Part shown: piece after piece, positions 57,989 to 64,000 of the stretch
Position numbering within the stretch: position 1 is the stretch's first letter
How the letters are laid out: each line of letters begins with the position of its first letter
Assembly (NCBI GenBank): GCA_017795105.1
Contig: CP051247.1
Coordinates: 620,001-684,000, forward strand
Length of the DNA stretch: 64,000 nucleotides
From: Planctomycetaceae bacterium
GTDB taxonomy: Bacteria > Planctomycetota > Planctomycetia > Planctomycetales > Planctomycetaceae
Direction: 5' to 3'
Notes under the pieces: model-generated
Seen by the model: only the letters and a program-made list of their open reading frames with translations
What the model was told of the DNA's origin: nothing
Database searches by the model: none
Program-made: the position numbers and the translations under genes

Positions 57989-59092
57989 ATGGTGCAGAAG
58001 CGACGGCGTCGCAAGCAGCAGGCTCCTCAGTTTGAGGATGAGATTCCCTACATCCCTCCGCGGGCGGAAGAACAGTTGCTCATCGAGCATCTGATGTCTC
58101 TGAAAGCCGGACGCATTCTCTGCACCAGCCATGGTCGCGGCCAGCTGGCCGGATTTCTGGCCAGCGAAAACGCCGGAGCCGATGTCTGTTGTCATTATCT
58201 CGACTCGCACTATGCCGCGCTCTGCGAAGAGTACTGGACCGAAGCTGACCATGCACCGACTGTTGTTTCCGGCCCCGACCTGCCGGATCGCGAGTTTGAT
58301 GTCGTTTGCATTCCCGTCCACAATCAGGGAGACGCCGAGCTGACGCGCGACCTGATGCAACAGGCCTATCAACGGTTGAAGCATCAGGGAACGATGTACT
58401 GCGCCGTCAATTCTCCGAAAGACACCTGGCTTCACGAGCAGATGCAGACGCTGCACAAAAAAGTCACGCGGGTGCCCAAGCGTCGCGGCGTGATCTACTC
58501 CGTCGTCAAAACGGCTCCGCTCAAGAAAGAGCGGAACTTCCACGCCCAGTTTCCCGTCGTCTTCAATGAACGGGAGTTGAATCTTGAAACGCGGCCGGGG
58601 GTCTTCAGCCATCGTCGTCTCGATGCTGGAGCCTGGGCTCTGATGAAGGCGATGACCGTTAAAGACGGCATGCGGGTTCTCGATATCGGTTGCGGCTGTG
58701 GAGCAGTCGGAATCGCAGCTGTCATCTCGATGAAACGGGGCCGGGTCACCGCCATCGATTCCAACGCACGTGCAGTCCAGTGCACGCTCCGTAATATCGA
58801 ACTCAATCTCACCGAAGACGAGCAGCAGAGAATTGAAGTTTTTCAGACCCACACCGGGGAACTCGAAGCCGAAGGGGAGTTCGATCTCGTCCTGGCGAAC
58901 CCACCCTATTTCTCGAACTTCTCAATCGCCAAACTGTTCATTGATACGGCACGTCGCACACTCAAGCGGCACGGTCGGCTGATGGTCGTAACGAAGATGC
59001 CCGAATGGTACGAAGAGTATCTGCCCGAAATCTTTCGGCGCGTCAAAATCGACAAATCCGGACCGTACGCGATCATCACGGCAACTCAGTGA
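57989..59092 (+). CDS. RsmC-like class I methyltransferase
   Basis: 367 aa. The N-terminal half is a degenerate methyltransferase-like domain (EEQLLIEHLMSLKAGRILCTSHGRGQL, DLPDREFDVVCIPVH), the C-terminal half an active one: VLDIGCGCGAVGIAAV for SAM, and LVLANPPYFSNF (NPPY). This tandem layout is that of RsmC/RlmG, which methylate rRNA guanines (m2G1207 of 16S for RsmC). The basic start (MVQKRRRRKQQAP) may help RNA binding. ATG directly follows the dtd stop. Confidence 0.88.
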   Translation: MVQKRRRRKQQAPQFEDEIPYIPPRAEEQLLIEHLMSLKAGRILCTSHGRGQLAGFLASENAGADVCCHYLDSHYAALCEEYWTEADHAPTVVSGPDLPDREFDVVCIPVHNQGDAELTRDLMQQAYQRLKHQGTMYCAVNSPKDTWLHEQMQTLHKKVTRVPKRRGVIYSVVKTAPLKKERNFHAQFPVVFNERELNLETRPGVFSHRRLDAGAWALMKAMTVKDGMRVLDIGCGCGAVGIAAVISMKRGRVTAIDSNARAVQCTLRNIELNLTEDEQQRIEVFQTHTGELEAEGEFDLVLANPPYFSNFSIAKLFIDTARRTLKRHGRLMVVTKMPEWYEEYLPEIFRRVKIDKSGPYAIITATQ

Positions 59093-59151
59093 AATTGCGA
59101 GAAATTCTCCGGTTAAAACTTGACGAAAACTTCGGGCGCCCGCAAAAATTT

Positions 59152-59294
59152 CTCAATTAGACTTGTTTTGCGACGAATGGCTCATTGACATGCAATTCAA
59201 TTGATATGTAAACTCAATTAGTGTGTGTGGCTTGATTCATTTGCCGATGTAACAAGTGTCGAACCTGAAACCTCGGCAACCTACCTGAAACCTC
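59152..59294 (+). promoter_or_regulatory. Promoter region of the DUF1501 operon with CAATT sites and a 12-bp direct repeat
   Basis: TTGACA (59185-59190), 18-nt spacer, TAAACT (59209-59214) is a promoter candidate. The spacer holds a palindrome CAATT-C-AATTG (59193-59203), and CTCAATTAG occurs on each side (59152-59160 and 59213-59221). Further down, ACCTGAAACCTC is repeated at 59263-59274 and 59283-59294, 20 bp apart (two helical turns). The whole 357-bp gap (59093-59449) has no ORF. Repressor or activator binding is inferred from the symmetry alone. Confidence 0.5.
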
Positions 59295-59449
59295 CTCAAG
59301 CCTGCCTCAAATGGTAATTCGTTGGTCGGGGGACCACGAGTTGCTACTTACCTTTACGGGGACGAACGAAGGGACCAGCGCATTCCCTGCGATCTTCTTC
59401 ATGCCTGAACTGGACTCGAGCCTTCCAATTTTACCAAGGAGATACACGC

Positions 59450-60787
59450 ATGGGTCACGTAGAAGCTTCACGTAGCTGTAATCCTACTCATTTCCGACGA
59501 CTGTCTCGGCGTGGATTCCTCTCGGTCGGGGCGCTCGCGGGTGCCGGTCTGACACTGCCGGACCTTTTCCGTCTTCAGTCTGCTCAGGCCGACCTGAAGG
59601 ACTACTCGAACTTTGAAGGCACCGCCAAGTCGGTCATTCACATCTTCCTGCCCGGCGGAATGGCTCAGCAGGAATCGTTCGACCCCAAGCCGTATGCTCC
59701 CATCGAGTATCGCGGCGAAATGAAGCAGGTGAAGACCAAGATCGACGGCCACCTCTTCGGTGAATCGCTGCCGAAGACTGCCGCCATTGCAGACAAGCTG
59801 ACGATCATCAACTCGATGACGCACGGCGAAGCGGCCCACGAGCGTGGTACGCACAACATGTTCACCGGTTATCGTCCGAGCCCGGCCATTCAGTATCCAA
59901 GTATCGGCTCGGTCATCAGTTACGAGTACGGTCCTCGCAACAATTTGCCTCCGTATGTTTGTATCCCGAATCAGCCAAACGAGTACGCCGGAACCGGCTA
60001 TCTGAGCTCGTCCTACGCGGCGTTCAGCCTGGGTAGCGACCCCGCTTCCAACGGCTTCAAGGTTCGCGACCTGGACATGTACACCGGAATCGACGAATCC
60101 CGCTTCGCAACCCGTCGTTCTGCCCTGGACGCCGTTAACGAGCATTTCCGTTCGATCGAGAAGTCGGACAAGCTGGCCGCCATGGACTCGTTCTACGAGC
60201 GGGCCTACTCGCTGATCAGCTCTCCGAAAGCTCGCGAAGCCTTCGACATCGAAAAGGAAGATGGCAAACTGCGTGACTCCTACGGCCGCAATCAGGCTGG
60301 TGCCCGCATGCTGATGGCTCGCCGTCTGGTCGAAGCTGGCGTCCGTATGGTCAACCTGACCTACGGCGGCTGGGACATGCACTCCGGCATCGTCGCTGGA
60401 TTCAAACGCCAGATGCCGGAATTCGACCAGGCCTTCTCGGCTCTGATCAACGACCTCGACTCCCGCGGACTCCTCGACGAAACGCTCGTCATGGTGTCGT
60501 CAGAATTCGGTCGTACTCCGAAGATCAACAAAGACGCCGGCCGGGATCACTGGCCAAAGGTCTTCAGCGTTGCCCTCGCCGGTGGTGGCGTTAAGCGTGG
60601 ATTCGTCTACGGTACTTCAGATTCGACGGCCACCGAACCGGAAACCGATCCGGTCGGTCCCGAAGATCTGTTCACAACGGTTTACCACACGATGGGAATC
60701 GTTGCTGACAAGGAAATCATGGCTCCTGGCGACCGCCCGATCGAAATCGTCGACGGTGGTAAGGTCGTCAAAGAGATCCTTGCTTAA
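59450..60787 (+). CDS. Tat-exported DUF1501 family protein
   Basis: 445 aa. The Tat signal is clear (RRLSRRGFLSVGALAGAGLTLPDLFRL). The DUF1501 family has a sulfatase/alkaline-phosphatase-like fold: SVIHIFLPGGMAQQESFDPKP, THGEAAHERGTHNMFTGYRPS, LVMVSSEFGRTPKINKDAGRDHWP (late metal-site Asp/His). Planctomycetes have many copies, nearly always beside DUF1549/DUF1553 cytochrome-like genes, as here. Its reaction has not been shown, to my knowledge. AAGGAG precedes the ATG. First gene of the operon. Confidence 0.93.
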   Translation: MGHVEASRSCNPTHFRRLSRRGFLSVGALAGAGLTLPDLFRLQSAQADLKDYSNFEGTAKSVIHIFLPGGMAQQESFDPKPYAPIEYRGEMKQVKTKIDGHLFGESLPKTAAIADKLTIINSMTHGEAAHERGTHNMFTGYRPSPAIQYPSIGSVISYEYGPRNNLPPYVCIPNQPNEYAGTGYLSSSYAAFSLGSDPASNGFKVRDLDMYTGIDESRFATRRSALDAVNEHFRSIEKSDKLAAMDSFYERAYSLISSPKAREAFDIEKEDGKLRDSYGRNQAGARMLMARRLVEAGVRMVNLTYGGWDMHSGIVAGFKRQMPEFDQAFSALINDLDSRGLLDETLVMVSSEFGRTPKINKDAGRDHWPKVFSVALAGGGVKRGFVYGTSDSTATEPETDPVGPEDLFTTVYHTMGIVADKEIMAPGDRPIEIVDGGKVVKEILA

Positions 60788-60800
60788 ATCTGAATACGGA

Positions 60801-60840
60801 TCCCCCGCAGCCGTTGCGCGTTCAACTGGTCTGCGGGGGA
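60801..60840 (+). terminator. Stem-loop after the DUF1501 gene
   Basis: TCCCCCGCAG / CTGCGGGGGA, 10 bp perfect, 20-nt loop, followed by CATTTTCC. It lies 13 nt past the stop codon and may be a partial terminator within the operon or a 3' mRNA stabiliser; the next gene starts about 100 bp on in the same direction. Confidence 0.65.
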
Positions 60841-60943
60841 CATTTTCCATTCCCGGCCGCCTTTGACGCTGGGAAGGGAGGTCGCTCGTCGACCAAAAAT
60901 TCACATACGCTGTAAAAGTCCGTGAGCAAGGGGGGAATCGCTC

Positions 60944-63427
60944 ATGATGGGACGGAATACGCATTTCTGTCGACCTGCTGTTACTGGTCTCTATATCGCC
61001 GCTGCGCTGCTCGTCAGCCTTCAGACGGCATCAGCCGCCGATCCGGATTTGACTCGCCTCTCGCCATATGGCGCCCAGCGTGGTCAGGAGGTGGAAGTCA
61101 CCTTCTCCGGGGATCGTCTCGATGACGCCGTTGAGGTCATCTCCTACGAGCCGGGGCTGGAGATCACCGATGTCGTCGCTCCGGAAGACAAGAAGGGGAA
61201 GACGGTCACGGCCAAGATCAAGGTCAAAGACGATTCCCCGCTCGGCGCGCATCGACTCCGAATTCGTACAAAATCCGGTCTGACCAAGATCGCGAACTTC
61301 TTTGTCGGCAACTATGCGGTCGTCGATGAAAAAGAGCCGAACACCGATTTCGCAACCCCCAATCCGATTGAGATGAATCAGACCGTCCACGGTCGGATTG
61401 ATAACGAAGACGTCGACTATTTCGTCGTTCCGGCTAAGAAGGGGCAACGCCTCACCGCCGAAGTCGAAGGACTTCGCATGGGGACTTATTATTTGGGAGC
61501 CAACTTCTTCGATCCTTACGTGGCCATTCTGAACGAAGCACGTTTTGAACTGGCGGCCTGCGACGATCACGCACTTACTTACCAGGATGGATTCGCTTCG
61601 ATCGTCGTTCCGGAAGACGGCAACTACATCATCGAAGTCCGCGATGCTTCTTACGGCGGACACAGCGCTTCCCTCTATCGTCTCCACGTTGGTGACTACA
61701 TCCGTCCGACCGCGACAGTCCCCGCCGGGGGCCAGCCGGGCGAAACTGTTAATGTGACCTTCTATGGCGATGTCACCGGACCGTTTCAGCAGCAGATCAC
61801 TCTGCCTGGCGAACAGCAGATCGACTTCGGCATTTTCGCCGGTCAGGGTGCGGCCGTGTCGCCGACCCCCAATCGCTTCTGGCTGTCGCCGCTGCCCAAC
61901 GTGATTGAGAAAGAACCAAACGAAGATCGAAATCAGGCGACCGAGATTAGTATTCCTTCGGCTGCCAACGGCATCGTGCTCGACGATTCCGATACGGATT
62001 ACTTCAAGATGACGATGAAGAAGGATCAGGAGGTCGACATTGATGTCATCGCCCGCCGGGTCCGGTCCGCCATCGATTCGGTTATCGATGTCTACGACGA
62101 AAATGGTCGACGCCTCGCAGGAGACGATGACCGTAAACGTCCTGACAGTTGGGTTCGCTTCAAGGCTCCTGCCGACGGCAACTACTACTTCCGGGTTCGC
62201 GATCAGCTGAACAACGGGGGGGCCGACTTCCACTACCGGGTGGAAGTGACTCCGGTCAGTCCGTCCATGGAGATCACAACCAACGAGGAACGACGCTACG
62301 TCCAGCCGGACGTCGAACTTCCTCAGGGAAGCCGAACCGCGATGCTGCTGAGTATTAAACGCGAGAACTTCGGCGGTGCAGTCCAGTTTATTGCTGAGAA
62401 TCTGCCAGCTGGCGTCCGCATTGAATCTCCGGAGAACTGGGCATCGTCCGGCGTCGTGCCGCTCATGTTCCATGCCGAAGAAAATGTTGACCTCGGCAAT
62501 CAGTTTGCCAAAATTACCGGACAGTGGACGCATCCGAGCAACAAGGATCTCGTCGTCACCGCTCCGGTTGAACAGCATCACATGAAGATCCGTGGTCGCA
62601 ACCAGAACAACTATGTCTGGCTTGAGCGCCTCAACCGGATTCCGATTGTGACCACTGAGAAAGTCCCGTTCGACATCCAGATTGTGCAGCCGAAAGTTCC
62701 CCTCGTTCGGGGTGGTCAGATGCAACTGAAAGTTGTCGCCACGCGGGCGGAAGGATTCGATGGAGAGATTAGCGTCCAGGTCCTGCAGAACCCGCCGGGA
62801 GTCAACTCGAGTCGTTCGGTGAAGATCGAAAAGGGCAAGACCGAAGCGTTAATTCCGATGAACGCTTCCGGCAACGCTCCGATTCAGGAATCGGCAATTA
62901 CCGTGACCGGCACGGCGCGTGTCGGGAATGGAAACATCGCCATCAACACACCGTTCGCGATGTTGAAAGTCGCCGAGAAGTACATGAACCTTGAGTTCGT
63001 TTCGGCAGCCACGGAGCAGGGTGCACCGGTTGACCTGCAGGTCAAGGTCACCAATCTCACTCCGTTTGGCGACAAAGCGCAGGTGAAGCTGGTTGGGCTC
63101 CCGGCCAAGACTTCAACAGAGGAAAAAGAGATTACGAAGGACGATGCTGAGATCATCTTCCCGATCACGACGGATCCGAACACGCCGGTTGGAGAGACCA
63201 AGAATCTCTTCTGCCAGATCACCGTGATCGAGAATGGCGAACCGATCGTCCACAACATCGGGTCGGGACGTCTTCGCGTGAACAAGCCGGCTCCGGTGGT
63301 GGTTGCCAAACCCAAAACTGAAGAAAAGCCTGTGGAGAAGAAGCCGGCTCCACCCAAGCCGAAAGTTCTGTCCCGCCTCGAGCAGCTCCGTCTGCAGCAG
63401 GAACAGATTCGTAACCAGGCCAACTAG
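60944..63427 (+). CDS. Large secreted protein with pre-peptidase C-terminal (PPC) domains
   Basis: 827 aa with signal peptide (VTGLYIAAALLVSLQTASAAD). The mature protein is a chain of beta-sandwich domains: a first Ig/IPT-like domain (PDLTRLSPYGAQRGQEVEVTFSG), then PPC domains marked by EKEPNEDRNQATEISIPS, DSDTDYFKMTMKKDQEVDIDVIARR, YFRVRDQLNNGG, and further Ig-like strands. The C-terminus is Pro/Lys-rich (PKTEEKPVEKKPAPPKPK). AAGGGGGG lies before two adjacent ATGs (60944, 60947). It is the usual middle gene between DUF1501 and DUF1549 genes and probably binds the polymer or the partner proteins. Confidence 0.88.
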   Translation: MMGRNTHFCRPAVTGLYIAAALLVSLQTASAADPDLTRLSPYGAQRGQEVEVTFSGDRLDDAVEVISYEPGLEITDVVAPEDKKGKTVTAKIKVKDDSPLGAHRLRIRTKSGLTKIANFFVGNYAVVDEKEPNTDFATPNPIEMNQTVHGRIDNEDVDYFVVPAKKGQRLTAEVEGLRMGTYYLGANFFDPYVAILNEARFELAACDDHALTYQDGFASIVVPEDGNYIIEVRDASYGGHSASLYRLHVGDYIRPTATVPAGGQPGETVNVTFYGDVTGPFQQQITLPGEQQIDFGIFAGQGAAVSPTPNRFWLSPLPNVIEKEPNEDRNQATEISIPSAANGIVLDDSDTDYFKMTMKKDQEVDIDVIARRVRSAIDSVIDVYDENGRRLAGDDDRKRPDSWVRFKAPADGNYYFRVRDQLNNGGADFHYRVEVTPVSPSMEITTNEERRYVQPDVELPQGSRTAMLLSIKRENFGGAVQFIAENLPAGVRIESPENWASSGVVPLMFHAEENVDLGNQFAKITGQWTHPSNKDLVVTAPVEQHHMKIRGRNQNNYVWLERLNRIPIVTTEKVPFDIQIVQPKVPLVRGGQMQLKVVATRAEGFDGEISVQVLQNPPGVNSSRSVKIEKGKTEALIPMNASGNAPIQESAITVTGTARVGNGNIAINTPFAMLKVAEKYMNLEFVSAATEQGAPVDLQVKVTNLTPFGDKAQVKLVGLPAKTSTEEKEITKDDAEIIFPITTDPNTPVGETKNLFCQITVIENGEPIVHNIGSGRLRVNKPAPVVVAKPKTEEKPVEKKPAPPKPKVLSRLEQLRLQQEQIRNQAN

Positions 63428-63499
63428 TATCCAAGTCGTTTCATGCATCCCACCCCATTTGCCCTGCCTGAAATCGTGAGATCAAAAAGGATCACACCG

Positions 63500-64000
63500 A
63501 TGAACGTCAAAGCCCGCATCACGACGATTGCCGCACTGTTCGCAGTGTGCTTTGCCTCGTTATCTACCATTGAGGCGGCCGAAGACCGGTCGCTCGTCAA
63601 AATAGGTCTTTATCCTCCCCAGGTGAACCTGAAGACTGCGAAGGACAAACAGTCCGTCGTCGTCCAGGCTGTCTATGCCGACGGAGTGACCGAAGATGTA
63701 ACAGCGAAAGCCGAGCTGAAACTGGTCGGTTCAGCATGTGCGCGAATCGACGGTGCCATGCTCTATCCGGTCGCTGACGGTTCCGCAACGCTCGAATGCA
63801 CCTTCAATGGCGAGAAAGCTTCTGCTCCCGTGCAGGTCGTGGAAGCAACCACGCCGCGTCCGGTCAGCTTTAAGCTCGACGTGATGCCGGTCTTCATGAA
63901 GGCCAACTGTAACACCGGAAGCTGCCACGGGGCCGCACGCGGTAAGGACGGCTTCATGCTGTCTCTGTTCGGTTACGATCCGGACGGAGACCATCATCGG
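63500..64000 (+). CDS. DUF1549-type protein with Big2-like and CX4CH motif (3' end outside window)
   Basis: First 167 codons; the frame is open to the window edge. Signal peptide (ITTIAALFAVCFASLSTIEAAED), then a bacterial-Ig-like domain (VNLKTAKDKQSVVVQAVYADGVTEDVTAKAELK) and the start of a DUF1549-type region: VMPVFMKANCNTGSCHG, with C137, C142 and H143 in a CX4CH arrangement, then GKDGFMLSLFGYDPDGD. This is the cytochrome-like motif of planctomycete PSCyt/DUF1549/DUF1553 proteins. AAAGG is 9 nt before the ATG. Third gene of the operon. Confidence 0.9.
   Translation, partial: MNVKARITTIAALFAVCFASLSTIEAAEDRSLVKIGLYPPQVNLKTAKDKQSVVVQAVYADGVTEDVTAKAELKLVGSACARIDGAMLYPVADGSATLECTFNGEKASAPVQVVEATTPRPVSFKLDVMPVFMKANCNTGSCHGAARGKDGFMLSLFGYDPDGDHHR

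Overview
The window reads as a chromosomal segment from a planctomycete, most likely in the Planctomycetaceae/Gimesia-Rubinisphaera neighbourhood (my inference from gene content; no search was possible). The pointers are a DUF1501 / large secreted repeat protein / DUF1549-type operon at the right end, 3-keto-disaccharide-hydrolase (DUF1080) domains, paired TIM-barrel and Gfo/Idh/MocA enzymes, a XylR-type AraC regulator with a sugar-binding-like sensor domain, a Hanks-type kinase with a 'DMG' motif and an extracytoplasmic beta-helix, and a BatA/VWA gene block ending in a giant Pro/Gln/Asn/Lys-rich membrane protein. Coding is dense, G+C-rich and mostly housekeeping. I saw no rRNA, no convincing tRNA, no CRISPR array, no insertion sequence and no phage genes.

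Layout. 1-2.9 kb: sugar isomerase/epimerase (cut by the window edge), a REPIN-like inverted pair of REP hairpins, a Gfo/Idh/MocA oxidoreductase and greA. 3-10.6 kb, minus strand: small acidic protein, FHA-GAF-sigma54 activator, cNMP-binding protein behind glutamate dehydrogenase, SGNH-like protein, XylR-type regulator. 10.8-19.4 kb, plus: TIGR03546/TIGR03545 membrane pair, secreted lectin-like protein, rmlB, ugd, prfB (with its +1 programmed frameshift intact) and a two-domain DUF1080 lipoprotein. 19.4-22.5 kb, minus: M20 peptidase, coiled-coil/winged-helix protein, murG. 22.8-32.6 kb: tyrS, a second Gfo/Idh/MocA gene, LpxL-like acyltransferase, Rieske ferredoxin, secreted protein, TPR lipoprotein, Sua5/TsaC, a caspase-fold lipoprotein (minus) and tyrA. 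32.6-34.4 kb, minus: NSS sodium symporter followed by a 53-aa single-TM protein that looks like its small subunit. 34.6-40 kb: complete sufR-sufC-sufB-sufD operon ending in a Rieske-MIP18 fusion. 40.2-50.4 kb: BatA-like, VWA/GATase-like, 1273-aa low-complexity membrane protein and an outer-membrane-like protein. 50.4-59.1 kb: CCA-adding enzyme, serine beta-lactamase-like hydrolase, Ser/Thr kinase, DUF2064 glycosyltransferase, CheY-like regulator, dtd, RsmC-like methyltransferase. 59.4-64 kb: the DUF1501 operon, running off the right edge.

How the genes fit together. The suf block is the clearest system: a SufR-type repressor with C-terminal cysteines, a palindrome overlapping its own -35 region, the SufBCD scaffold, and a fusion of a Rieske electron-transfer domain to an Fe-S carrier-type domain; sufS and sufE are absent from the window. 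The 40-50 kb block looks like the BatA/BatB part of a MoxR-VWA envelope system, without the MoxR ATPase and DUF58 genes nearby. The right-end operon is the typical planctomycete Tat-exported DUF1501 protein plus pre-peptidase-C-domain protein plus DUF1549 protein with a CX4CH motif. The items I would look at first are the Rieske-MIP18 fusion with the SufR operator, the caspase-fold lipoprotein, the 53-aa NSS companion gene, the REPIN-like element, and the low-complexity envelope protein.
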